A stretch of DNA of 64,000 bases, from NCBI GenBank assembly GCA_036898135.1, contig CM072527.1, forward strand, positions 4,573,373-4,637,372, given 5' to 3'. Made by a program: the position numbers and the translations under genes. The notes beneath the pieces were generated by a model, which was not told the DNA's origin, did no database searches, and was given only the letters and a program-made list of their open reading frames with translations. This DNA is from Oncomelania hupensis (taxonomy: Eukaryota > Mollusca > Gastropoda > Littorinimorpha > Pomatiopsidae). Of this stretch, positions 30,142 to 41,580 are shown in pieces; positions within the stretch are counted from its first letter, which is position 1; each line of letters starts with the position of its first letter.

Positions 30142-33100
30142 TTACTGGGCGGGGACGAATTCTGGTGCTGTGGCCCTTAGTTGTGTTGGGTGGGCGACAG
30201 CTGCTGTGTCCTCCACGAGATGGCGACTGAGGTAGTCGGCTCCGTGGTTCTCTTTGCCGGGGATATACTCGATTTGGAATGAGTACGCCTGAAGGGTGAG
30301 TGCCCATCGCATCAGGCGAGAGTTCAAGGATTTGGAGGCTGCCAGGAACGATAGTGGTTGGTGGTCCACCTGAACTGTGAAGTGGGTCCCATACAGGTAG
30401 AGTTGAAACTTCTGTATGGCCCAGACTAGTCCAAGACATTCTTTCTCCGACGTGGCGTAGTGGGTCTCGGCGGGTCTCAATTTTCTGCTGGCGTAGGCGA
30501 CAGGGAATAACGTCTCTGCCTTCTTGGGGTCACGCTGTAGCAGTACGGCTCCGAGGCCTAAGTCGCTTGCGTCGGTGCGAAGAACGAATGGCTGAGTCAA
30601 ATCGGGTAGGTGGAGTACTGGCGCCGATGTCATTCTGTCCTTGAGGGTTTGGAATGCTGTCTCGCATTCGGCGGTCCAAACTACTTTGTCCGGGGCAATT
30701 TTCCGGGTTCCATTTGTCAGTGGTACAGCGATGCTGTTGTAGTTGGGGATGAACTTCTGGTAGAAGCCGCAGAGTCCTAGAAACGACTGTACTTCCTTTT
30801 TGGTCTTGGGCCTAGGAGCGTCGAGTAGGCGTTTCACGGTCTTTTCTACCGGTCGCAGGCTTCCTTGACTGACGGTGTGTCCCAGGAATTCTAATTCCGT
30901 GAATCCAATCTGACATTTGGTGGGTCTTGCCGTCAATCCCGTGTCTCTGAGGCGGGCGAGTAGTTGTTGTAGGAGCGTGACATGTTCCTCCCACGTAGGT
31001 GTAGCGATGAGGATGTCGTCCATAAACGAATGTAGGTGCTCGCTGCTCAGGGGTGCCAGGAGTTTTCGCATCATGGCGCTGAAGATGCTGGGTGCGTTGT
31101 GGAGTCCGAATGGGAGTACGTTGAACTCGAAGTGTCCTTCCATAGTGCTAAACGCTAGATACTTTCGGACTTGCGGTTGCACTGGTATCTGGTAGTATCC
31201 TTTGCTGAGGTCGATGCGTGAGAAGTACTTTGCTCGCTGTAGCTTGGCAAATAGGTCTGTCTGGTCCGGGAGTGGCTCTGGCTGGAACTGCGTTACGGCA
31301 TTCAACAGTCTGAAGTCGATGCACAGTCGATGCTCTCCGTTGGGTTTTCGCAACAATACCGTGCCTGCGCTGTAGGGTGAAGTAGACTCTGAGATGATTC
31401 CGGCTGCCAGTAAGGTGTCTATCTCTTCCTTGATGGCTCGCTGCTGAGACAGTGGCATCGGGTAGAGCTTCTGGCGGACGGGTGTTGGGTCGGTCACCGT
31501 TAAGGTTACTTCGACGAGGTCTGTCCTCCCTGGTCGGTCTGTGAGCACAGTCTGATGTTGTCGAATGACCTGTCGTACTTGCTGTTGCTGTTTAGCGGCT
31601 AGGTCTCCGTTGAGTATCACGTCTTTGTAGGTTTCTTTGGAGTGCAGGGGATACTCTACTGCATTCGTCTCCATGCTTTCTCCTTCTTCCGCGATGGCGA
31701 TGGCTAGCAAGTTGTGCGTGCTGGGGGTCGCTGGTCGGTCCGTGTATTTCTTGAGGAGATTGATGTGGTGGTATCGGGCTCTCCCGTTCACCTCTACTTG
31801 GTAGACTGTCTTGGATTTCTTGGCAGTCACCCGGTACGGTCCTCTCCAAGCGATGTCCAGCTTGTTGGTTCCACTTGGAAGTAAGAGTAGCACTTGATCG
31901 CCGACTTGCAGTTCTCTGTCCTTCGCGTGGCGGTTGTAGTACTTCGCCTGACGGGCTCTTGCCTTCTTCAGTGCTTCACCAGCTTTCTTCCACGTTGCTT
32001 TGAGGGTTTCCTGCAGGTCTGCGACGTACTTGGTGGCACCTCTTGGTGTGTCGTCTATCTTGGCCTCCGTCCAACTTCTGCGTAGGGCTTCTAGCGGTCC
32101 TGCGAGAGGTCTGCCGAATAGCAATGTTGACGGGGTGTAGCCTGTGGCTGCATGGGGCGTTTCTCTATATGCGAACAGTGCCGCATTCACGTAGGTGTCC
32201 CACGCTTCTGGATTGTCGTCTGCGACTTTCCTGAGGATGGTGAGAAGGGTTCCATTCAGTCTTTCTACTTGTCCGTTGCTGGCTGGGTGGTATGGTGGTG
32301 TGCGAATGTGATGAACTTGTATCAACTCGAACACGTCTTGCATCAGGCGGCCGGTGAACTGAGATCCGTTGTCCGTTCTAATGCTGTCCGGGAATCCGAC
32401 TCTGGTAAAGATGGCGATGAGTGCATCTGCAATCTTCTTGGTGTCGATCGCTGGCAACGGGACTGCTTCGCACCACATCGTACAAGCGTCGACGAGTGTG
32501 AGTAGAAATCTGTTCCGCTTCTTGGTCATGGGCAGTGGTCCTACTATGTCTACTGAGACTTGCTGGAATGGCACGCCGACTACTACCGATGGTCCTAAGG
32601 TAACTGGTACGGTGTGATGTCGCGGGGAATATCGTTGACATTGGTGGCAAGATTTCACGTAGCGCTTGACATCCTCCGTGATTCCTGGCCAATAGTAGTG
32701 TGCGCTGATTCTCTGCACTGTGGCTCCAATTCCCATGTGTCCGCTGAGTGGCATGCTGTGGCCTAATTCTAGTACTTGGGCTCGAAGGGTGGCTGGTAGT
32801 ACTAGTTGGGTGTGATCTCCATCTCCTTGTCGATGAAGAATTCCCTCTTCCATGTAGAAGTCTCCCTTGTGCGGGGGTGTGTGCGCCTTGGGTAGCTTCT
32901 GGAAGCACTTCGCTATCGAGGTGTCTTCTTTCTGTGCTGTTTTGATCTCTTCGAGTCCTGGGTTCGGAGCGAACTCGGGCTGGGGTGGTTGGGTTTTAGC
33001 TTGGGCCCTGGTTTGCACTGCGGCTATCTCTACAGTTTTAGGGGGCGTGCCTAAGAACACATACCTACAACCTAGCACTAGATCATACAGGGGTTTCTGT

Positions 33101-34767
33101 AAAACAGCTGCTTGGATTCGTCCTGTGACGTACCTACTCTCTACTTCGATCCAAGCTATTGGGCAAGTAGTCGTCGGTTTCGTCAAGTCTGCTCCTTGTA
33201 AGTCGACTGTCTTGTCTGTCAAGTCCGCGCGCGATACAAGAGATTCGCTAACTATCGCGTCGTATGATAGACCTGTGTCATACAGACAGTTCGCTTCTTT
33301 TCCGTTGACCTTGACCGTGTCTGTCACCGATGGGTGATCTCCGATAGTGTGTGGCTGGTTACCGCTACTTTGAGTTAGAACTCTGTGCGCTGGCCGGCTT
33401 TCGCGCTCTTCCCTACGTTGTGCGGCCAACTTGAAACATTCTGCGGTGGAGTGATTATTTCTGTTGCAGAACGAACAATACCGTCTCTGTTCTGCGGGAC
33501 CTCTTTTCCCGAATTCCGCGTTGGGTCCTTTATTTTGCCCAGGTCTGGGGTTATTCGGCTTATTCGCGGTGCGCTCTTCCCGGTTAGGGCTTCGTTTCTG
33601 TGCCTCTTTCCCGTTAGGCTTTAGGTCTCGCCTGAAGCTCTTGGCTTCTCCGTGTGCGGCCACGTACCTATCTGCGACCTTGACCAGATCTTCTAGTCTT
33701 TCCGCGCCCTGCTCTACTGAGAATGTCCTCAGCTCGGGGGTCATGGTTTCCCGTAGCTGTTCCCATACTAACAGTTCTGTCAGTCCATCATACGTCTTAG
33801 CCGTGGCTGACTGGCTAATCCACTTATCCAGCGTTGTGGACAACCGATCCGCGAACTGCGCATAGCTCTCTCCTTTCACTCTCCGATTGGTGCGGAACTT
33901 TTGCCGGTAGCATTCTCCTGTTAGTTCGAATCCCGTTAGGAGTGCCTCTTTTACTTTGTGATAGTCAGTCACTCTGTCAGTCGGTAGCTTACTGTAGATG
34001 TCATAAGCCTTTCCTCTAAGCCCTTGACTAAGCTTAAAAGACCAATGAGTGGGATCTAGTTTGTACTCTGTTGCTAGACGCTCAAACCTAGTCAGATAGA
34101 GATCTAGACCTTCTTCTCTCTCATTGAATGTTCCCAGTGGAAATGACATTCCTTGTACCGGGTTGGATGCTACCTCTAGCTGATCTGAGTGGGGAGGGGT
34201 TGAGGAAGAACTTGAAGCTCCTGATCCCATTCTTCTTAGCTCTAACTCATGCTGTCTTTCTTTTTCCTTTTCTTCCCTCTCTTTTTCTTTTTCTGCCCGC
34301 TCATAATCCCACCTCCTAACTTCTGCTTCTCTCTCTGCTGCTACCTTCTTCTGTTCTGCGTCTAGCTCTAGTTTCTTCTGCTCTGCTTCTAATTCTAGTT
34401 TCTTCTGCTCTCTTGCTGCTTCTAGTTCTAATTTCTTTTGCTCTGCTTCCAATTTCTTCGCCTCTCTCTCTGCTTCTAACTTCTTTGCCTCTCTCTCTGC
34501 TGCTCTCTCTGCCTTAGCCTCCTGTTTCTCTACCTCTGCATTGATATACGCAATTAGATCTCCCCCTGCTAAGTGTAAAGCTTCTCCCAATTCCTTGAAA
34601 CGCAATCTCAAGGCCACTGGGTCGACATTGTCAAAAGTGTCTATGAACAACCTCTGAATCACGTGGAATACCAAAACACTAGCAATATTGCAATTCAATA
34701 ACAACAATGCAAAGACAATCAAATTCGCAATCAATAATAGAATAAAACAAGAGTCAAATGCATACAA
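30142..34767 (-). CDS. Gmr1-like Gag-PR-IN-RT-RH polyprotein, copy A
   Basis: An open frame of 1541 codons. Domains by residue of this frame: Glu/Lys-rich coiled coil about 70-170; Gag about 200-390; CCHC knuckle C-x2-C-x4-H-x4-C about 428-441; protease DTG about 494; integrase HHCC about 672-710. The integrase core has VDIVG (about 738), RTDNGSQF (about 798) and QVERLNG (about 834). Reverse transcriptase is about 1105-1330 with catalytic FMDD at 1248-1251. RNase H starts near 1395 (RTDAS) and includes the SEKECLGLVWAI and VQVDHQPL motifs. Integrase thus precedes RT. The expected start ATG at 34628 is separated from this frame by a 1-bp deletion (compare copy B), so translation as drawn lacks a normal start; the frame upstream of about residue 47 is leader. 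Otherwise intact. Confidence 0.9.
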   Translation of the reverse strand: MYAFDSCFILLLIANLIVFALLLLNCNIASVLVFHVIQRLFIDTFDNVDPVALRLRFKELGEALHLAGGDLIAYINAEVEKQEAKAERAAEREAKKLEAEREAKKLEAEQKKLELEAAREQKKLELEAEQKKLELDAEQKKVAAEREAEVRRWDYERAEKEKEREEKEKERQHELELRRMGSGASSSSSTPPHSDQLEVASNPVQGMSFPLGTFNEREEGLDLYLTRFERLATEYKLDPTHWSFKLSQGLRGKAYDIYSKLPTDRVTDYHKVKEALLTGFELTGECYRQKFRTNRRVKGESYAQFADRLSTTLDKWISQSATAKTYDGLTELLVWEQLRETMTPELRTFSVEQGAERLEDLVKVADRYVAAHGEAKSFRRDLKPNGKEAQKRSPNREERTANKPNNPRPGQNKGPNAEFGKRGPAEQRRYCSFCNRNNHSTAECFKLAAQRREERESRPAHRVLTQSSGNQPHTIGDHPSVTDTVKVNGKEANCLYDTGLSYDAIVSESLVSRADLTDKTVDLQGADLTKPTTTCPIAWIEVESRYVTGRIQAAVLQKPLYDLVLGCRYVFLGTPPKTVEIAAVQTRAQAKTQPPQPEFAPNPGLEEIKTAQKEDTSIAKCFQKLPKAHTPPHKGDFYMEEGILHRQGDGDHTQLVLPATLRAQVLELGHSMPLSGHMGIGATVQRISAHYYWPGITEDVKRYVKSCHQCQRYSPRHHTVPVTLGPSVVVGVPFQQVSVDIVGPLPMTKKRNRFLLTLVDACTMWCEAVPLPAIDTKKIADALIAIFTRVGFPDSIRTDNGSQFTGRLMQDVFELIQVHHIRTPPYHPASNGQVERLNGTLLTILRKVADDNPEAWDTYVNAALFAYRETPHAATGYTPSTLLFGRPLAGPLEALRRSWTEAKIDDTPRGATKYVADLQETLKATWKKAGEALKKARARQAKYYNRHAKDRELQVGDQVLLLLPSGTNKLDIAWRGPYRVTAKKSKTVYQVEVNGRARYHHINLLKKYTDRPATPSTHNLLAIAIAEEGESMETNAVEYPLHSKETYKDVILNGDLAAKQQQQVRQVIRQHQTVLTDRPGRTDLVEVTLTVTDPTPVRQKLYPMPLSQQRAIKEEIDTLLAAGIISESTSPYSAGTVLLRKPNGEHRLCIDFRLLNAVTQFQPEPLPDQTDLFAKLQRAKYFSRIDLSKGYYQIPVQPQVRKYLAFSTMEGHFEFNVLPFGLHNAPSIFSAMMRKLLAPLSSEHLHSFMDDILIATPTWEEHVTLLQQLLARLRDTGLTARPTKCQIGFTELEFLGHTVSQGSLRPVEKTVKRLLDAPRPKTKKEVQSFLGLCGFYQKFIPNYNSIAVPLTNGTRKIAPDKVVWTAECETAFQTLKDRMTSAPVLHLPDLTQPFVLRTDASDLGLGAVLLQRDPKKAETLFPVAYASRKLRPAETHYATSEKECLGLVWAIQKFQLYLYGTHFTVQVDHQPLSFLAASKSLNSRLMRWALTLQAYSFQIEYIPGKENHGADYLSRHLVEDTAAVAHPTQLRATAPEFVPAQ

Positions 34768-34995
34768 CAGTTACTTAAGCAAAACCTGCAAAAGAACAAT
34801 GCAACATACAGGCACAAAAATATTTGAAGCAAAAAAGTTTTTAACTAAAGAATAGTGCACCCAACTGATCAGTCCTTGTTACCACTATTCTAAGTTATTC
34901 TACTACTCCTACTGTTATCTAATTTTATTGTACTTAGGTCCGGTTATACCCAATTCCTATTATACACAGATCCTGGCTAGGCTCGCCAATTAAAG

Positions 34996-36554
34996 TGTCA
35001 CGTGGGGTTTATGGGCTCTGCACAATGGAATTATGGACCCTCACGTTTATTCGGTGGGAACTGCTAGTAGGTCACCCTATGAATTACTTTAATAAATTTA
35101 TTTGTTTAGCTCGTTCTGTGTTAAGGTTGGGGTACAGAAATAGATAGAAAAAATGGTAAAAGATTACTGTCACACTAGCTTTCACACGGCTATGAATCAT
35201 ATGTAGTCCAGCCACTTGATAACAGTTAAAATCACACATTTATTTCTTCTACTCTATACAAGATTCTCTAAGTACTAATCTAACTTAAAATGTCTCAGTT
35301 ACTGCTAATAGTTCGATCGCTGATAGTCTATGCAGCTGTTCTATCTTCATCGGGCACTTGCTAGTATATCTCATGTAGATTTGGACTACTGTGGTCCGTG
35401 TTACAGTTTCTGGAGAGTTGGACTACTGTGGTCCTGCTATGATCAGTTTAAGTGCACCTTGGCGTGTTCACTTAACTGCTAGATGGTGCGTGCGAAGTCC
35501 TTCTGTGAGGTAGCTTCTGGTACACCTTTGTCGTTGTGTAGTTGGGTTCCCTTGCCACGCTGTGGGGTCTGACAGGGTGTTTTACCGGGTCGCTCGTTCC
35601 GTCTTGTGCGTTAGAGGTTCCTCAACCAACTGGTCGTTTCTGTGGAGTGGGGTGCACAGGATAGCTCGGGATAGCTCGCCTGCTCGTCTGTAATATAAGA
35701 GACGAAATTCTGCACAACCCTGAATAATCGGTTTGTGCAGAGCGTCTCACTGAAAGCCAAGTAGCCCTCAGTGATAGCTCCACATCTCTATACATAAGCG
35801 ACGAACATTCTGCTACTTCCGGGGTCCACTGGAATCTCACTCTAAATTCCTATACATACATAAATATCAATCGTGTCTAACTATACACATACAGAATTAC
35901 TAATATTATAAACATTCAGTGGTACAGCCACTGGCCTGCAAACATACATATAAGTTAAACAACAGTGGTTCCGTACGGGATACAACATGGCGGCGCAACC
36001 GGTCGTGTTTCACCACGTGTTCGGCTCGTCCACATGGTCACGCAAATTCGGATTAATAATTCACATTTATGCATAGCAAATTCTTCAAACATAATTTCAA
36101 CCAATAATATAAATATATCACGAGGAAACAGAAGGGTGTTCATTTACCTGTTTGACAAGTTCAGGCCCGTAGTGACTTGATAGAATTCTAAGATTCTTCA
36201 GTCCTGCTTCCTGGTCTATGTGTGAAGAGATTTCTCTGCCAGCTTTCTAGCTGTTAACACTTCGGTGTATTACTCCCAACTGACCAAAGATAAGCTAGGT
36301 TTGGACCCAGTCAAACTGGCTCGAACCGCTTTGCGTAAGCTCCCATTGGTTAAAATGTTTACGACTCTCGTAATTACGATGATGTCATGGCCTCAGCCAG
36401 CGTCAACTATCACTGTGTGTATGATCGGCAGTATGCTACCCGCTACGCTTGATTACTTTCATCGTCTGCTCCTAACTTTGAAATTCTAATATTATATATA
36501 CTAACCAAGCTAAATATTAAAATAAGCAGAGTTAATACTAGCCAGTTCGTGACA
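34996..36554 (-). repeat. LTR 2 (shared middle LTR)
   Basis: About 1559 bp. It serves as 5' LTR of copy A and 3' LTR of copy B. At all diagnostic sites up to about 36124 it matches LTR 3 rather than LTR 1; private changes include an extra C near 36440. Confidence 0.95.
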
Positions 36555-36721
36555 GGCTCCCTCAACTGAAAAAAGGCGATGACTACTGGATTCGACCTTT
36601 TTCTACTACAGAGCCTAGTTTAACACTGCACTATCCTAGGGTCCTATTTACAAACTACTTAAGTTGCTCTACCTGAGCTGCAATGCTGTGCCAGGTAGCT
36701 ATGGACACTAGTGACAGGGTA

Positions 36722-39700
36722 TTACTGGGCGGGGACGAATTCTGGTGCTGTGGCCCTTAGTTGTGTTGGGTGGGCGACAGCTGCTGTGTCCTCCACGAGA
36801 TGGCGACTGAGGTAGTCGGCTCCGTGGTTCTCTTTGCCGGGGATGTACTCGATTTGGAATGAGTACGCCTGAAGGGTGAGTGCCCATCGCATCAGGCGAG
36901 AGTTCAAGGATTTGGAGGCTGCCAGGAACGATAGTGGTTGGTGGTCCACCTGAACTGTGAAGTGGGTCCCATACAGGTAGAGTTGAAACTTCTGTATGGC
37001 CCAGACTAGTCCAAGACATTCTTTCTCCGACGTGGCGTAGTGGGTCTCGGCGGGTCTCAATTTTCTGCTGGCGTAGGCGACAGGGAATAACGTCTCTGCC
37101 TTCTTGGGGTCACGCTGTAGCAGTACGGCTCCGAGGCCTAAGTCGCTTGCGTCGGTGCGAAGAACGAATGGCTGAGTCAAATCGGGTAGGTGGAGTACTG
37201 GCGCCGATGTCATTCTGTCCTTGAGGGTTTGGAATGCTGTCTCGCATTCGGCGGTCCAAACTACTTTGTCCGGGGCAATTTTCCGGGTTCCATTTGTCAG
37301 TGGTACAGCGATGCTGTTGTAGTTGGGGATGAACTTCTGGTAGAAGCCGCAGAGTCCTAGAAACGACTGTACTTCCTTTTTGGTCTTGGGCCTAGGAGCG
37401 TCGAGTAGGCGTTTCACGGTCTTTTCTACCGGTCGCAGGCTTCCTTGACTGACGGTGTGTCCCAGGAATTCTAATTCCGTGAATCCAATCTGACATTTGG
37501 TGGGTCTTGCCGTCAATCCCGTGTCTCTGAGGCGGGCGAGTAGTTGTTGTAGGAGCGTGACATGTTCCTCCCACGTAGGTGTAGCGATGAGGATGTCGTC
37601 CATAAACGAATGTAGGTGCTCGCTGCTCAGGGGTGCCAGGAGTTTTCGCATCATGGCGCTGAAGATGCTGGGTGCGTTGTGGAGTCCGAATGGGAGTACG
37701 TTGAACTCGAAGTGTCCTTCCATAGTGCTAAACGCTAGATACTTTCGGACTTGCGGTTGCACTGGTATCTGGTAGTATCCTTTGCTGAGGTCGATGCGTG
37801 AGAAGTACTTTGCTCGCTGTAGCTTGGCAAATAGGTCTGTCTGGTCCGGGAGTGGCTCTGGCTGGAACTGCGTTACGGCATTCAACAGTCTGAAGTCGAT
37901 GCACAGTCGATGCTCTCCGTTGGGTTTTCGCAACAATACCGTGCCTGCGCTGTAGGGTGAAGTAGACTCTGAGATGATTCCGGCTGCCAGTAAGGTGTCT
38001 ATCTCTTCCTTGATGGCTCGCTGCTGAGACAGTGGCATCGGGTAGAGCTTCTGGCGGACGGGTGTTGGGTCGGTCACCGTTAAGGTTACTTCGACGAGGT
38101 CTGTCCTCCCTGGTCGGTCTGTGAGCACAGTCTGATGTTGTCGAATGACCTGTCGTACTTGCTGTTGCTGTTTAGCGGCTAGGTCTCCGTTGAGTATCAC
38201 GTCTTTGTAGGTTTCTTTGGAGTGCAGGGGATACTCTACTGCATTCGTCTCCATGCTTTCTCCTTCTTCCGCGATGGCGATGGCTAGCAAGTTGTGCGTG
38301 CTGGGGGTCGCTGGTCGGTCCGTGTATTTCTTGAGGAGATTGATGTGGTGGTATCGGGCTCTCCCGTTCACCTCTACTTGGTAGACTGTCTTGGATTTCT
38401 TGGCAGTCACCCGGTACGGTCCTCTCCAAGCGATGTCCAGCTTGTTGGTTCCACTTGGAAGTAAGAGTAGCACTTGATCGCCGACTTGCAGTTCTCTGTC
38501 CTTCGCGTGGTGGTTGTAGTACTTCGCCTGACGGGCTCTTGCCTTCTTCAGTGCTTCACCAGCTTTCTTCCACGTTGCTTTGAGGGTTTCCTGCAGGTCT
38601 GCGACGTACTTGGTGGCACCTCTTGGTGTGTCGTCTATCTTGGCCTCCGTCCAACTTCTGCGTAGGGCTTCTAGCGGTCCTGCGAGAGGTCTGCCGAATA
38701 GCAATGTTGACGGGGTGTAGCCTGTGGCTGCATGGGGCGTTTCTCTATATGCGAACAGTGCCGCATTCACGTAGGTGTCCCACGCTTCTGGATTGTCGTC
38801 TGCGACTTTCCTGAGGATGGTGAGAAGGGTTCCATTCAGTCTTTCTACTTGTCCGTTGCTGGCTGGGTGGTATGGTGGTGTGCGAATGTGATGAACTTGT
38901 ATCAACTCGAACACGTCTTGCATCAGGCGGCCGGTGAACTGAGATCCGTTGTCCGTTCTAATGCTGTCCGGGAATCCGACTCTGGTAAAGATGGCGATGA
39001 GTGCATCTGCAATCTTCTTGGTGTCGATCGCTGGCAACGGGACTGCTTCGCACCACATCGTACAAGCGTCGACGAGTGTGAGTAGAAATCTGTTCCGCTT
39101 CTTGGTCATGGGCAGTGGTCCTACTATGTCTACTGAGACTTGCTGGAATGGCACGCCGACTACTACCGATGGTCCTAAGGTAACTGGTACGGTGTGATGT
39201 CGCGGGGAATATCGTTGACATTGGTGGCAAGATTTCACGTAGCGCTTGACATCCTCCGTGATTCCTGGCCAATAGTAGTGTGCGCTGATTCTCTGCACTG
39301 TGGCTCCAATTCCCATGTGTCCGCTGAGTGGCATGCTGTGGCCTAATTCTAGTACTTGGGCTCGAAGGGTGGCTGGTAGTACTAGTTGGGTGTGATCTCC
39401 ATCTCCTTGTCGATGAAGAATTCCCTCTTCCATGTAGAAGTCTCCCTTGTGCGGGGGTGTGTGCGCCTTGGGTAGCTTCTGGAAGCACTTCGCTATCGAG
39501 GTGTCTTCTTTCTGTGCTGTTTTGATCTCTTCGAGTCCTGGGTTCGGAGCGAACTCGGGCTGGGGTGGTTGGGTTTTAGCTTGGGCCCTGGTTTGCACTG
39601 CGGCTATCTCTACAGTTTTAGGGGGCGTGCCTAAGAACACATACCTACAACCTAGCACTAGATCATACAGGGGTTTCTGTAAAACAGCTGCTTGGATTCG

Positions 39701-41212
39701 TCCTGTGACGTACCTACTCTCTACTTCGATCCAAGCTATTGGGCAAGTAGTCGTCGGTTTCGTCAAGTCTGCTCCTTGTAAGTCGACTGTCTTGTCTGTC
39801 AAGTCCGCGCGCGATACAAGAGATTCGCTAACTATCGCGTCGTATGATAGACCTGTGTCATACAGACAGTTCGCTTCTTTTCCGTTGACCTTGACCGTGT
39901 CTGTCACCGATGGGTGATCTCCGATAGTGTGTGGCTGGTTACCGCTACTTTGAGTTAGAACTCTGTGCGCTGGCCGGCTTTCGCGCTCTTCCCTACGTTG
40001 TGCGGCCCAACTTGAAACATTCTGCGGTGGAGTGATTATTTCTGTTGCAGAACGAACAATACCGTCTCTGTTCTGCGGGACCTCTTTTCCCGAATTCCGC
40101 GTTGGGTCCTTTATTTTGCCCAGGTCTGGGGTTATTCGGCTTATTCGCGGTGCGCTCTTCCCGGTTAGGGCTTCGTTTCTGTGCCTCTTTCCCGTTAGGC
40201 TTTAGGTCTCGCCTGAAGCTCTTGGCTTCTCCGTGTGCGGCCACGTACCTATCTGCGACCTTGACCAGATCTTCTAGTCTTTCCGCGCCCTGCTCTACTG
40301 AGAATGTCCTCAGCTCGGGGGTCATGGTTTCCCGTAGCTGTTCCCATACTAACAGTTCTGTCAGTCCATCATACGTCTTAGCCGTGGCTGACTGGCTAAT
40401 CCACTTATCCAGCGTTGTGGACAACCGATCCGCGAACTGCGCATAGCTCTCTCTCCTTTCACTCTCCGATTGGTGCGGAACTTTTGCCGGTAGCATTCTC
40501 CTGTTAGTTCGAATCCCGTTAGGAGTGCCTCTTTTACTTTGTGATAGTCAGTCACTCTGTCAGTCGGTAGCTTACTGTAGATGTCATAAGCCTTTCCTCT
40601 AAGCCCTTGACTAAGCTTAAAAGACCAATGAGTGGGATCTAGTTTGTACTCTGTTGCTAGACGCTCAAACCTAGTCAGATAGAGATCTAGACCTTCTTCT
40701 CTCTCATTGAATGTTCCCAGTGGAAATGACATTCCTTGTACCGGGTTGGATGCTACCTCTAGCTGATCTGAGTGGGGAGGGGTTGAGGAAGAACTTGAAG
40801 CTCCTGATCCCATTCTTCTTAGCTCTAACTCATGCTGTCTTTCTTTTTCCTTTTCTTCCCTCTCTTTTTCTTTTTCTGCCCGCTCATAATCCCACCTCCT
40901 AACTTCTGCTTCTCTCTCTGCTGCTACCTTCTTCTGTTCTGCGTCTAGCTCTAGTTTCTTCTGCTCTGCTTCTAATTCTAGTTTCTTCTGCTCTCTTGCT
41001 GCTTCTAGTTCTAATTTCTTTTGCTCTGCTTCCAATTTCTTCGCCTCTCTCTCTGCTTCTAACTTCTTTGCCTCTCTCTCTGCTGCTCTCTCTGCCTTAG
41101 CCTCCTGTTTCTCTACCTCTGCATTGATATACGCAATTAGATCTCCCCCTGCTAAGTGTAAAGCTTCTCCCAATTCCTTGAAACGCAATCTCAAGGCCAC
41201 TGGGTCCGACAT
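36722..41212 (-). pseudogene. Gmr1-like Gag-PR-IN-RT-RH polyprotein, copy B (frameshifted in Gag)
   Basis: Here the start is normal: ATG at 41212, followed by SDPVALRLRF. Relative to copy A there is a 2-bp insertion near 40449 (CT repeat) and a 1-bp insertion near 40006. The frame is therefore wrong between them, across the distal Gag and CCHC knuckle, and is restored afterwards. Protease through RNase H (36722-39907) is open and almost identical to copy A, with one visible substitution (His for Arg in YYN-HAK). Domains and order are as in copy A. It would not make a full polyprotein unless the indels are assembly errors. Confidence 0.88.
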
Positions 41213-41555
41213 TGTCAAAAGTGTCTATGAACAACCTCTGAATCACGTGGAATACCAAAACACTAGCAATATTGCAATTCAATAACAACAATGCAAAGAC
41301 AATCAAATTCGCAATCAATAATAGAATAAAACAAGAGTCAAATGGCATACAACAGTTACTTAAGCAAAACCTGCAAAAGAACAATGCAACATACAGGCAC
41401 AAAAATATTTGAAGCAAAAAAGTTTTTAACTAAAGAATAGTGCACCCAACTGATCAGTCCTTGTTACCACTATTCTAAGTTATTCTACTACTCCTACTGT
41501 TATCTAATTTTATTGTACTTAGGTCCGGTTATACCCAATTCCTATTATACACAGA

Positions 41556-41573
41556 TCCTGGCTAGGCTCGCCA
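41556..41573 (-). promoter_or_regulatory. Candidate primer-binding site, copy B
   Basis: On the minus strand, seven bases after the 5' LTR, the sequence reads TGGCGAGCCTAGCCAGGA. It has a TGG start and the right position for a tRNA primer site. Copy A has the same near 34970-34988. The tRNA is not assigned. The leader from here to the ATG at 41212 has no coding potential. Confidence 0.55.
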
Positions 41574-41580
41574 ATTAAAG

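Noticed and set aside
30917..33865. Several plus-strand frames of 60-156 codons across the Gmr1-like body
   Set aside because: They lie opposite the polyprotein coding strand, recur identically in copy B and lack domains; antisense shadows.
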